Below the pieces are notes generated by a model, which was not told where the DNA came from, ran no database searches, and worked only from the letters and a program-made list of their open reading frames with translations. DNA of 8,995 bases from Bacteroidota bacterium (GTDB lineage: Bacteria > Bacteroidota > Bacteroidia > Flavobacteriales_D > Sanyastnellaceae): NCBI GenBank assembly GCA_027618855.1, contig JAQCID010000031.1, positions 1 to 8,995 on the forward strand, given 5' to 3'. The position numbers and the translations under genes are program-made. Positions 1 through 7,631 of this stretch are shown here, one piece after another. The stretch's first letter is position 1, and the number at the start of each line of letters is the position of its first letter.

Positions 1-436
1 CATTTATGCCATTGATGGCAATGTGGATTTAGAAATTGGTGACATTTCATTTTCTATTGACTGCCCCCTTGTATCTATGGATGAAATTCTACGTACCAGT
101 GATGTTGTCAGTCTGCATATTCCTGCACAGCCTGATGGGTCTGCCGTGATCGGTAAGGAGCAATTGGGCCAAATGAAACCCGGCGCGCTACTCATTAACG
201 CCGCACGAGGTGGTGTTCTTGATGAAGACGCCCTTATTTCTGCGCTTAACTCTGGACATCTAGGCGGAGCAGCCCTTGATGTCTTCGTGGGGGAACCTTC
301 ACCCAGAGCGGATGTCCTATCTCACCCAGGACTTTCATTGACACCTCATATTGGTGCAGCTACTGGAGAAGCTCAAGACCGCATCGGTCTTGAATTGGCT
401 TCACAGATTGCCGAACTGGAAAAAGCACGCGCATAA
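1..436 (+). CDS. serA: D-3-phosphoglycerate dehydrogenase, C-terminal part (5' end outside the window)
   Basis: This is the C-terminal 144 residues of an NAD-dependent D-2-hydroxyacid dehydrogenase; the first full codon is at 2-4. The family oxidises 3-phosphoglycerate to 3-phosphohydroxypyruvate, the first step of serine synthesis in the cytoplasm. The catalytic triad typical of the family is visible: Arg in NAARGG (codon 206-208), Glu in VGEP (codon 293-295) and His in TPHIGAAT (codon 347-349). The protein ends about 20 residues after the last conserved block, so it has no C-terminal ACT regulatory domain, which suggests the short form that is not feedback-inhibited in the E. coli manner. 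The stop lies 2 nt before the DUF1015 start, which implies one operon. Assignment to SerA rather than another 2-hydroxyacid dehydrogenase rests partly on this neighbour, since I recall DUF1015 genes commonly sitting beside serA/serC. The substrate-binding domain is not visible. Confidence 0.82.
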   Translation, partial: IYAIDGNVDLEIGDISFSIDCPLVSMDEILRTSDVVSLHIPAQPDGSAVIGKEQLGQMKPGALLINAARGGVLDEDALISALNSGHLGGAALDVFVGEPSPRADVLSHPGLSLTPHIGAATGEAQDRIGLELASQIAELEKARA

Positions 437-438
437 AG

Positions 439-1692
439 ATGGGGAGCCTGATCAGACCATTCAGATTGGTTCAGCCACCTAGGCATTTGGCCCACTTAGT
501 TGCTTCACGCTCCTACTTAAGTTACGATAAAAAGGGACTTAAGGACAAGTTTAAACACAACTCCTACAGCTATTTACAAGTCATCAACCCCGATGCAGCG
601 GATGATATCTCCGCGGAAAGAGGGACTGTAGATTTCTTCAAAGAAGTCAGAAAAGGGTATGACAAATTTCTCGACCGCGGATGGCTTGAAGGGACTGAAG
701 GTCCTGTCTATGCGATTTATCGTCAAATGACTCCCCTCGGCACGTTCACTGGAATCATTTCCGTTTTGGACCTGCCGAAATGTGAAGACGGAGGCGTTTT
801 AACCCATGAACTTACAATAGAGAAACGTGAGAATCTGTTTGTTAGTTATTTGGAAACAGTGGGGTTCCATGCTGAGCCTATCCTATGCGCGAGGAAATCT
901 GGACATGAAGGCGAAGATGAACTGAACAGAGCCATCTCAGACATCACCGAAGGCCGTGAAGCAGAGTGCGATTTTACGACGACAGATTGCATTAGACACT
1001 CCGTATGGCTTATTCATCCTGAACTCAATGAGTCGTTTTCTGAAGCTCTTGAACCCTTAGACACCCTTTACCTCGCCGATGGCCATCACCGATTGGCTTC
1101 ATCCATTAAGATGCTACACCGTCATCCAAATGAACCTGGAGTTGACCGGATATTGGCCTATATTTTACCTGCAAAAGAATTGAGTATTCTAGGATATCAT
1201 CGAGAAGTAAGAAACTGGGATGGAGACATTGAACTTCTTTTAACCCAAATAAAGGCCATCGATTCTGTCCTTCGAATTGAAAAAACCGACACGCAAGAAT
1301 CATGTTCCGGTTGTATTGACATCATTACAAACCAAGGACAATGGCGGTTGGTTTTAAAAGAAGACAACTCCGGGACGAGAATCGATGCTGGTTGGCTTAA
1401 TGATGAGATTTTAGAACCATTGTTGGGGATAGAAGATCCGAGAAATAGCCCAAACCTCAAATACATCGCTGGCTCAGATGTGTCAAGCAAGAACCATTCG
1501 AAACTGAAGGATGTCGTGAAAGACCTCAACAACAAGGTGGTTTTTGCACTCCACCCTATTCCCATAGATCAAATCATTTCTGTATCTGATGCTGGAAACA
1601 CATTGCCTCCGAAAAGCACATGGGTAGAACCTAAACTAAGGAGCGGTTTGTTTGTGTATGAGTTTGGACTACATCCCCTTAGAAATGGATAG
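439..1692 (+). CDS. DUF1015 family protein, function unknown, in a serA operon
   Basis: This 417-residue soluble protein has the hallmarks of the DUF1015 family at close to its usual length. It opens with IRPFRLVQP (residues 5-13). It then shows NSYSYLQVINPD (41-52), a YAIYRQ block (91-96), HELTIEKRENL (123-133), the signature LADGHHRLAS (212-221), and near the C-terminus LPPKSTWVEPKLRSGL (389-404). There is no signal peptide or membrane segment. The start at 439 is well supported because the family begins almost at once with this PF motif. The gene starts 2 nt after serA and its stop overlaps the yggS start, so the three are probably co-translated. No biochemical role is assigned here. The serA neighbour suggests work in or near serine metabolism, and the DGHHR motif resembles the phosphate-binding GxHR motif of ParB/sulfiredoxin-fold enzymes. 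Both of those points are inference. Confidence 0.93.
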   Translation: MGSLIRPFRLVQPPRHLAHLVASRSYLSYDKKGLKDKFKHNSYSYLQVINPDAADDISAERGTVDFFKEVRKGYDKFLDRGWLEGTEGPVYAIYRQMTPLGTFTGIISVLDLPKCEDGGVLTHELTIEKRENLFVSYLETVGFHAEPILCARKSGHEGEDELNRAISDITEGREAECDFTTTDCIRHSVWLIHPELNESFSEALEPLDTLYLADGHHRLASSIKMLHRHPNEPGVDRILAYILPAKELSILGYHREVRNWDGDIELLLTQIKAIDSVLRIEKTDTQESCSGCIDIITNQGQWRLVLKEDNSGTRIDAGWLNDEILEPLLGIEDPRNSPNLKYIAGSDVSSKNHSKLKDVVKDLNNKVVFALHPIPIDQIISVSDAGNTLPPKSTWVEPKLRSGLFVYEFGLHPLRNG

Positions 1693-2350
1693 CAACACGA
1701 TTCAAACGAACATTCAGGCGATTCGAGATGCCGTTCCCGAACATGTCACTCTGGTCGCAGTGAGCAAGACGCAAACCCTTGATGCCATAGCAAGTGCCTA
1801 TGCTGAAGGAATTCGAGATTTCGGTGAAAACAGGGTGACGGAATTGGTTGAAAAGGCCGATGCCTTTCCAGACGATGTTCGTTGGCATGCGATCGGGCAT
1901 CTTCAAACCAACAAAGCAAAAATTGTGGCCCCTTTGTCGCATTTGATTCACGCTGTAGATTCTACACGCATCTATGAAGCGCTTGCCCAACACAAAAACG
2001 CATCGCCTTTGGATGTCCTTCTGCAAGTTCACATCGCAGAGGAAACAAGCAAGTTCGGCTTCCTGGAAGACGCGCTTAGAGAGTTGTTCGCGTTGCCAGG
2101 AAATGATACGTTCGGAAATACATCTATTCGCATCAAAGGACTCATGGGGATGGCGACATACACAAAAGACACCACGCAAATTGCCAAGGAATTTAAAGGT
2201 TTACGTTCACTTTTCGAAGAACTCGCCCCATCAATGGGAGCCAACTTCGACACTTTATCAATGGGGATGAGCGGAGATTGGAACATCGCAATCGATGAAG
2301 GATCAACAATGATTCGCGTCGGAAGTGCAATCTTTGGCGCTCGAACTTGA
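1685..2350 (+). CDS. yggS: YggS/PROSC family pyridoxal 5'-phosphate homeostasis protein
   Basis: This 221-residue protein has the fold-type III, alanine-racemase-like single domain of the YggS/PLPBP family. That family binds PLP without known catalysis and buffers the cellular PLP pool. Visible motifs are VAVSKTQ with the PLP-binding lysine at residue 28, FGENRVTEL, WHAIGHLQTNKAK, IHAVDS, QVHIAEETSKFGF, GLMGMATYTKD and the C-terminal LSMGMSGDWNIAI...EGSTMIRVGSAIFGAR. The ATG at 1685 is chosen because it places the conserved VAVSK block at the usual distance from the N-terminus and overlaps the DUF1015 stop by only 8 nt. In-frame TTG 1652 and ATG 1658 would add 11 or 9 residues and deepen the overlap. 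The overlap implies translational coupling with the upstream gene. A link to PLP-dependent serine synthesis (SerC is a PLP enzyme) is plausible but inferred. Confidence 0.95.
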   Translation: MDSNTIQTNIQAIRDAVPEHVTLVAVSKTQTLDAIASAYAEGIRDFGENRVTELVEKADAFPDDVRWHAIGHLQTNKAKIVAPLSHLIHAVDSTRIYEALAQHKNASPLDVLLQVHIAEETSKFGFLEDALRELFALPGNDTFGNTSIRIKGLMGMATYTKDTTQIAKEFKGLRSLFEELAPSMGANFDTLSMGMSGDWNIAIDEGSTMIRVGSAIFGART

Positions 2351-2375
2351 AATTTTCAGTAAATAAAACAATCCA

Positions 2376-3452
2376 ATGAAAACATTACTTACCGCTTTAA
2401 TTGGCGTTCTAATTGCCACTCCTACCCTCGCACAAACGCCTTCAAATATAGAGGCTGTAGAGTATGACCCAAATGGGTCGCAGTGGTTTGTGAGTTGTGG
2501 GTCTTCAACGATGCTGTCAACATCAGATTTAGGAGACAGTTGGGAATACTTCGGAAGTGCACATGCGACGCATGGAATGGAGGTCATGGGCGAAGTGTTA
2601 TTCGTGCTTGACAACAATCTCATTCGAGCTTACGATTTAAATACCGCAGAACAGCTTGGAACTACTTCAGTTATAGGAGCGAGCTTTCTAAACGGGATGG
2701 GGAATGACGGGAACGGAATCCTCATTGTCAGCGATTTCAGTTCAGGCAGGATCTTAAAAGTCGACGCGACGGACCCTGCCGACATGAGTGTCTCTACACT
2801 TGTGGGGAATACAGGAACGATGCCTAATGGCATCGTCGTTGACACAGAAAATGGCAGAGCCGTCATTGTGAATTGGGGAGGCAACGCAGACATTCTTGCT
2901 GTAGATCTTGAAAGTGGAGAATTGACAACAATCGTCAACGGAACTGGTTTGGGAAACTGTGATGGGATTGACATGGATTATGATGGACGATATTACGTGA
3001 GCTCATGGTCACCGAACAGAATCACACGATTCAGCAATGATTTCAGCCAAAGCGAAACCGTGGTAAGCTCTGGATTAAGTAGCCCCGCAGACATCTCGTT
3101 TGACGTGACGAATCACATTCTGGGAGTCGCAAATAGCGGATCTAATCAAGTGACGTTCCACCAATTCGAGACCGAGGTCAACGGGGTGGACATCATCGAC
3201 AGCAATGAAGCGTCTGAAGTCTCGCTTCTCGGAAATAATTTGACATTTCAAGTTGCGCAACCAGGAAACTACAACATTTCCGCTTTCACGCTAAGCGGCA
3301 AATTGCTAGACTCTATGGCCATTGACATCCCTGCAGGAAAAACGAACGTTTCTCTTAAAAGATTGCCGCGTATGATGCAAAATGCCGCGGTTATTCATGT
3401 AGGAGGTACAGATCTCGACCAGAGCTTTAAACTGGGTCTACGTCAACCTTAA
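2376..3452 (+). CDS. Secreted NHL/SMP-30-like beta-propeller protein with a sorting-domain-like C-terminus
   Basis: This 358-residue protein begins with a signal peptide: MKTLL, a hydrophobic run to about residue 16, and probable cleavage at TLA|Q after residue 19. No lipobox cysteine is present. Residues about 25-265 contain repeated blades of the NHL/gluconolactonase type, for example NGMGNDGNGILIVSDF (106-121), NGIVVDTENGRAVIVNW (151-167), DGIDMDYDGRYYVSSW (197-211) and SPADISFDV (236-244). Residues about 280-355 look like a beta-sandwich similar to type IX secretion sorting domains: GNYNISAFTLSGKLLDS, then a PAGKTNVSLKRL strand, ending SFKLGLRQP. The usual YPNP opening and the L..G.Y motif are missing, so the resemblance is partial. 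I do not know a substrate or enzymatic role. It follows yggS after 25 nt of A-rich sequence without a Shine-Dalgarno motif, and its 3' end overlaps priA on the other strand. Confidence 0.85.
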   Translation: MKTLLTALIGVLIATPTLAQTPSNIEAVEYDPNGSQWFVSCGSSTMLSTSDLGDSWEYFGSAHATHGMEVMGEVLFVLDNNLIRAYDLNTAEQLGTTSVIGASFLNGMGNDGNGILIVSDFSSGRILKVDATDPADMSVSTLVGNTGTMPNGIVVDTENGRAVIVNWGGNADILAVDLESGELTTIVNGTGLGNCDGIDMDYDGRYYVSSWSPNRITRFSNDFSQSETVVSSGLSSPADISFDVTNHILGVANSGSNQVTFHQFETEVNGVDIIDSNEASEVSLLGNNLTFQVAQPGNYNISAFTLSGKLLDSMAIDIPAGKTNVSLKRLPRMMQNAAVIHVGGTDLDQSFKLGLRQP

Positions 3453-5931
3453 GACGAAGACGTTTCCATCTTGGGTCGGTCATAAAATCGTCGATATCTT
3501 CAAGTAGAATATCTCTGTACTTAGAGGGACTTACATCTCTTTCGAATTTCAACATAAGTTGTTGGCGGAACAAATCATTCACCCTAGAGATTGCTGGAAC
3601 ATCAGGGCCTATTATTCTGCTGTCGCCAAATCTTTGTCGCAACCTCAAGGCCAAGACTTCCGCTCCCTTGCGAACGCGTGATTCGTCACTGTGACTCAAA
3701 GAGATTCTAATCAATCGTACAAAAGGAGGATAGCCATAGTTTTTGCGTTCTAAAAGCTCATGCTCCACGAGTTTGTCGTGGTCGCCCGCGATCACTCTCT
3801 GAATCACCCAATGGTCGGGAGAAAATGTTTGAATCACGACCTTGCCCCTCTCTGAAGAACGGCCTGAACGACCACTGACTTGCGTAAGCATTTGGTAGGC
3901 CCTTTCAAAAGACCTAAAGTCTGGAAAAGTCAACATTTTATCTGCACTCATCACTCCTACGAGGCCCACATCTTGGAAATCGAGGCCCTTACTCACCATC
4001 TGAGTCCCTACAAGAATGTCCAATTCATGGTTCCCAAATGCTTCAAGAATTCTGGAGTGCGCGGACTTGCTTCTCGTTGTGTCCAGGTCCATTCTGGACA
4101 CTTTTGCGTTCGGAAACAGTTCGGCAAGTTCTTCTTCAATACGTTCAGTCCCTAGCCCTTTTGGCTTGACTGAGTGACTTCCACACGCGCCACACTTCTT
4201 CGGAGGAGGGGAAATATGATACCCACAATGATGGCAGTGAAGACCAAACATCTTTTTGTGATGCGTCAACGGTATTTCACATCTCTCACACATCGCAGCA
4301 TCTCCACAAGCATCACATTGCCACGATGGTGCATAGCCACGTCGGTTTTGGAACAGAATAATCTGTTTCCCAGATTCCAAAGTCACCGCCATCAGGTCGC
4401 GTAAACGTTTTGAAAACCCACCTCGCATACTCCTCTGTTTGTGCTCTTTCTGAAGGTTGGCCACCAGGATCTCTGGCAACATTACACCCCCATATCTTTC
4501 CATAAGGTTGACCCTTGCCATTCTCCCCTCTTGGGTATTCCAAACCGTTTCTACAGAAGGAGTCGCAGAACCTAAAACAATAGGTATTTTCATTTGAGCC
4601 GACATCCAAATTGCGACATCACGTGCGTGATATCGAGGTGCGGGATCTTGTTGCTTGTAACTCGATTCGTGTTCTTCGTCCACAATAATTAACCCGAGGT
4701 TTTTGAAAGGTAGGAAAATCGCAGAGCGCGGACCTACGATGAGGGACCCCTTGTTTTCATCGAGGATTTTCAGCCATGTCTCTGTTCGTTCTGAAGTGTT
4801 AAATCTAGAATGATACACGCGAACAGAATCGCCAAAAAACTTTTGTAATCTGACGATAAGTTGCGTTGTCAGTGCAATCTCAGGGACAAGGAAAAGTGCT
4901 TGCTGCCCCGCTTTTAAGGCTTCGTTAATCAGATGAACATAGATCTCCGTTTTCCCCGAACCTGTCACACCGTGTAGCAAAACAGGCTTGCGCTTTACGA
5001 GGGCCTCCCTCATCTCTTTGTACGCTCTTGTTTGATGGGGCGAAAGGATGGGCAATGATTTGATCTCACCTTCATACCTTGAGATTCTATCTACTTCACG
5101 CTCTTCCAGGACAAATACATTTCGATCAACCCATTTCTTGATGACCGAAGAATTTACATCTGCTTGTTTTTGCAGTTTGGTCTTGAGTACCGCTTCTCCC
5201 TTAGGCGCCAAATCCAGGTACGCCAAAAGTGCCCGTGCTTGGACAGGGGCGCGTTTCTCAACTCTGTCTAATTCGGCACGTAAAACCTCCTCTTCTTCAA
5301 GCACCTCCTTTGAAATACTGACATACGTTTTCTTCAATGACTTGTACCGTTCTTTTAACTCATCTTCAGAGACCGCTAAGCCTTTATCTATTAAAGACCG
5401 TACAATGTTTTGTGGATGTTTAACACCCAGAAATTCGGCGATCTCTCTCAAATCCATGCCTTCCTTCACATGCAAGGCATTGAGCAAGGTGACGGATGCA
5501 TTGTTTAACCCTTCCTCATTTTTCCTGCTATCCTGCTCACCAGAAATATCGGGGTTCAATCGTATTCTGGTCTTACTTGCCAGCTTCATCCCAGAGGGCA
5601 ACGCTGCAGAAATAACATCCCCTAAAGCGCATAAATAGTACTCCGACATCCACGTCATCAGCGACACACCGTGTGGCGTCAATACAGGTCTGTTGTCTAC
5701 GACTGCCTCAATCTCTCTTGCAGTATAGTCCACAGGCATGCGTGAATGAACATCCCAAACCACACCTGTAAGCCGTCTGTTCCCCAAGGGCACCACAACC
5801 CGCATACCTACACGCGGAGGCTCCTCTCCGCCCGGCCACCGATACGTCAGTACACGCGGGAGTGCTGCGGGCAAAGCAACGTCACAAAATGTTTGGTCTG
5901 CTTGTGTATTATTATTGATAACATTCGTCAT
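3427..5931 (-). CDS. priA: Replication restart helicase PriA (primosomal protein N')
   Basis: PriA is the superfamily 2 3'-5' helicase that recognises stalled or D-loop forks and reloads the replicative helicase. This 834-residue protein carries an N-terminal 3'-end-binding domain (about 15-110) and a winged-helix region (about 145-280). The helicase core follows: Walker A GVTGSGKTEI (321-330), DEEH box (418-421), GSATPS (454-459), and motif VI QVSGRSGR (684-691), where serines replace the alanines of the usual QVAGRAGR. Between the helicase lobes is the zinc-binding region with all eight cysteines: 539, 542, 548, 551, 566, 569, 580 and 583. The C-terminal domain follows (about 720-834) and ends KVDVDPV. 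The first methionine gives a roughly 14-residue Asn/Gln-rich extension before the conserved TFCDVALP strand, with no alternative start in between. It diverges from bcp across 42 bp, and its last codons overlap the convergent propeller gene. Confidence 0.98.
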   Translation of the reverse strand: MTNVINNNTQADQTFCDVALPAALPRVLTYRWPGGEEPPRVGMRVVVPLGNRRLTGVVWDVHSRMPVDYTAREIEAVVDNRPVLTPHGVSLMTWMSEYYLCALGDVISAALPSGMKLASKTRIRLNPDISGEQDSRKNEEGLNNASVTLLNALHVKEGMDLREIAEFLGVKHPQNIVRSLIDKGLAVSEDELKERYKSLKKTYVSISKEVLEEEEVLRAELDRVEKRAPVQARALLAYLDLAPKGEAVLKTKLQKQADVNSSVIKKWVDRNVFVLEEREVDRISRYEGEIKSLPILSPHQTRAYKEMREALVKRKPVLLHGVTGSGKTEIYVHLINEALKAGQQALFLVPEIALTTQLIVRLQKFFGDSVRVYHSRFNTSERTETWLKILDENKGSLIVGPRSAIFLPFKNLGLIIVDEEHESSYKQQDPAPRYHARDVAIWMSAQMKIPIVLGSATPSVETVWNTQEGRMARVNLMERYGGVMLPEILVANLQKEHKQRSMRGGFSKRLRDLMAVTLESGKQIILFQNRRGYAPSWQCDACGDAAMCERCEIPLTHHKKMFGLHCHHCGYHISPPPKKCGACGSHSVKPKGLGTERIEEELAELFPNAKVSRMDLDTTRSKSAHSRILEAFGNHELDILVGTQMVSKGLDFQDVGLVGVMSADKMLTFPDFRSFERAYQMLTQVSGRSGRSSERGKVVIQTFSPDHWVIQRVIAGDHDKLVEHELLERKNYGYPPFVRLIRISLSHSDESRVRKGAEVLALRLRQRFGDSRIIGPDVPAISRVNDLFRQQLMLKFERDVSPSKYRDILLEDIDDFMTDPRWKRLRLKVDVDPV

Positions 5932-5973
5932 TCAGACTACAAAGTAACTCCCTAAAGTCCGTAAATTTCTGTT
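5932..5973. promoter_or_regulatory. Divergent intergenic spacer between priA and bcp (promoter region)
   Basis: This 42-bp AT-rich gap separates two divergent start codons, so promoters for both genes must lie in it or run into the flanking coding sequence. On the - strand, TTACTTTG (5940-5947) differs from the Bacteroidota -7 consensus TAnnTTTG at one position, but it lies so close to the priA start that the transcript would be nearly leaderless. I see no matching -33 TTG. The + strand TAAATTTC (5962-5969) is equally imperfect and too close to the bcp ATG. I therefore mark the region rather than a specific promoter. Confidence 0.35.
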
Positions 5974-6453
5974 ATGGTAAAATGTATTTCTCATCTATCT
6001 GTAGGAGACAGTGCTCCCGATTTTTTGTCAAAAGATCAATGTGGCACATCGCGCTCACTTTCTACATACTCTGGCAGCAAGCTGGCGCTATATTTCTACC
6101 CGAGAGACAATACACCTGGCTGTACTTCTCAGGCCTGTAACCTCACTGAAAACTTTTCTGAACTCACAAAGCACGGCATTCAAGTTCTGGGTGTGAGTCC
6201 GGATCCAGAAGCAAAACATCTGAAGTTTATCGCCAAATACGACATCTCATTTGATTTGCTGGCAGATGAAGATAAAAGCGTGCACCGTGCGTATGGCGTT
6301 TGGGGAGAAAAGAAGTTTATGGGGAAGGTGTTCGATGGCACCCACCGAACGACTTTTTTAATTGACGAGAAGGGAAAGATTACTGAGATTATCTCAAAAC
6401 CCAAATGCAAAGACCACGCAGCAGAAGTTCTCGCGGGGTTTGGATTGCAATAA
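5974..6453 (+). CDS. bcp: Thioredoxin-dependent thiol peroxidase (BCP/PrxQ family)
   Basis: This 159-residue atypical 2-Cys peroxiredoxin reduces hydrogen peroxide and organic hydroperoxides using thioredoxin and acts in the cytoplasm. The N-terminal LSVGDSAPDF (8-17) leads into the active site FYPRDNTPGCTSQAC (41-55), with the peroxidatic cysteine at 50 and the resolving cysteine five residues on at 55, the PrxQ arrangement. Later conserved blocks are LLADEDKSVHRAYGVWGEKKFMGK (95-118) and the active-site arginine in THRTTFLID (Arg125). Gln53 where many relatives have Glu is also found in E. coli BCP, so it is not a defect. Extra cysteines occur at 4, 23 and 144. The ATG at 5974 is used because it sits a normal distance before the GDSAPDF motif. 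The gene is divergent from priA and 99 bp upstream of recA on the same strand; co-transcription with recA is possible. Confidence 0.96.
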   Translation: MVKCISHLSVGDSAPDFLSKDQCGTSRSLSTYSGSKLALYFYPRDNTPGCTSQACNLTENFSELTKHGIQVLGVSPDPEAKHLKFIAKYDISFDLLADEDKSVHRAYGVWGEKKFMGKVFDGTHRTTFLIDEKGKITEIISKPKCKDHAAEVLAGFGLQ

Positions 6454-6500
6454 CGAACATCTGTGAAACCATGACCCTCAAATACACATCAATAACCACA

Positions 6501-6536
6501 ACGTAAATCCATTACGTACTACGTGAGATATCTTCG
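6501..6536 (+). promoter_or_regulatory. Interrupted palindrome and possible -7 element upstream of recA
   Basis: The 99-bp bcp-recA gap contains a perfect 6-bp inverted repeat, ACGTAA (6501-6506) and TTACGT (6512-6517), around 5 nt. A further ACGT lies at 6521-6524 and an 8-bp palindrome AGATATCT at 6526-6533. TATCTTCG (6529-6536) matches the Bacteroidota -7 consensus TAnnTTTG at all but one fixed position and lies 16 nt before the recA ATG. No clear -33 TTG was found at the expected distance. The arrangement fits an operator next to a promoter, but the binding protein is unknown and short palindromes also arise by chance. Confidence 0.35.
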
Positions 6537-6552
6537 CTAAAAACAAATAAAT

Positions 6553-7611
6553 ATGTCTTCAGAAAAAGAACAAAAATTAAAGGCACTCCAGCTTACTTTG
6601 GACCGCCTAGACAAAACGTACGGAAAAGGGATTGTAATGAAACTTGGTGATGAGCCAGTGGAGGCAATCGATGTTATTCCATCTGGATCATTGACGTTAG
6701 ATCTAGCGCTAGGCATCCAAGGTTATCCGAGAGGTCGTGTTGTAGAGATTTATGGACCTGAATCTTCTGGTAAAACGACGCTGGCAATTCACGCCATAGC
6801 CGAATGTCAAAAGCAAGGTGGGATTTGTGCATTCATCGATGCAGAGCACGCATTTGACAAGTTCTATGCAGAGGCGCTAGGTGTTGATACAGAAAACCTC
6901 CTTATTTCTCAACCCGACAACGGGGAGCAGGCACTTGAAATTGCCGACAATCTGATTCGTTCAGGTGCGATCGACTTGTTGATTGTAGATTCTGTTGCAG
7001 CGCTTACACCACGTGCTGAAATTGAAGGTGAAATGGGAGACACTTCTGTAGGCCTACAAGCCCGCCTCATGTCTAAAGCTCTTCGGAAACTCACGGGCAC
7101 AATTAGCAAGACCGGATGCTGCTGCATCTTTATTAATCAGCTCAGAGAGAAGATCGGTGTGATGTTTGGCAACCCTGAAACAACGACTGGAGGACATGCT
7201 TTAAAATTCTACTCATCAGTTCGCCTTGATATTCGCAAATCTACTCAAATAAAAGATGGAGATCAAGTTCTTGGAAACAGAACGAGAGTCAAAGTTGTCA
7301 AAAACAAAGTGGCACCACCGTTCCGCAGAGCTGAATTTGACATCCTCTACGGAAAAGGCATTTCTAAGGCTGGAGAAATCATTGATCTTGGCGTAGAAGC
7401 TGGAATCATTAAGAAGAGTGGGTCATGGTTTTCATACGGAGAGACAAAACTAGGGCGAGGTCGAGATGCTGTTCGCAATCTTCTCCTGGACAACCCTGAA
7501 CTTTTTGAAGAACTTGAAGGGCTCATTAAAGAATCAATCACAGCTTCTAAAGAAGATGCCAAAGCCGTGAAGGCCGTTAAAAAGCTGGCTGAAGAAGTTG
7601 CTGAAAAGTAA
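6553..7611 (+). CDS. recA: RecA recombinase
   Basis: RecA forms ATP-dependent filaments on single-stranded DNA, promotes strand exchange and, where LexA exists, its self-cleavage. This 352-residue protein is full length. The N-terminal helix begins at the first residues and leads into [11 protein letters not shown] (23-33). Walker A is GPESSGKT (68-75), the catalytic glutamate is in IDAEHAFD (Glu98), and Walker B is LLIVD (142-146). Loop L1 includes IEGEMGD (157-163). The [28 protein letters not shown] block (193-220) contains loop L2. Three consecutive cysteines (189-191) precede the FINQ strand, which I believe is tolerated in this phylum. The tail after residue 330 alternates Lys and Glu rather than being strongly acidic as in E. 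coli. The start is preceded by A-rich sequence without a Shine-Dalgarno motif. Upstream lies the palindrome at 6501-6517, and downstream a tandem repeat. Confidence 0.99.
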   Translation: MSSEKEQKLKALQLTLDRLDKTYGKGIVMKLGDEPVEAIDVIPSGSLTLDLALGIQGYPRGRVVEIYGPESSGKTTLAIHAIAECQKQGGICAFIDAEHAFDKFYAEALGVDTENLLISQPDNGEQALEIADNLIRSGAIDLLIVDSVAALTPRAEIEGEMGDTSVGLQARLMSKALRKLTGTISKTGCCCIFINQLREKIGVMFGNPETTTGGHALKFYSSVRLDIRKSTQIKDGDQVLGNRTRVKVVKNKVAPPFRRAEFDILYGKGISKAGEIIDLGVEAGIIKKSGSWFSYGETKLGRGRDAVRNLLLDNPELFEELEGLIKESITASKEDAKAVKAVKKLAEEVAEK

Positions 7612-7631
7612 CCTCTGACGTCTGCATTTAG

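Noticed and set aside
1652..1684. Upstream starts for yggS (TTG 1652, ATG 1658)
   Set aside because: They add 11 or 9 residues before the normal family start and overlap the DUF1015 gene more deeply; ATG 1685 fits better.
1679..2179. 166-residue open frame on the - strand opposite yggS
   Set aside because: Antisense to a strongly conserved gene, with no family motifs; chance frame.
2333..2367. TTTG (2333) and TAAATAAA (2360) as a promoter for the propeller gene
   Set aside because: The downstream element lacks the TTTG half of the -7 consensus and the spacing is too long; the gene may simply be read from the yggS operon.
5048..5638. 196-residue open frame on the + strand opposite the priA N-terminal half
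   Set aside because: It lies wholly antisense to a well-supported priA frame, is Ser/Thr-rich as expected of a complementary frame, and shows no recognisable domain.
6121..6138. Gln53 in the Bcp active site (TPGCTSQAC) as a possible loss of a catalytic Glu
   Set aside because: E. coli BCP also has Gln here, so it is a normal variant.
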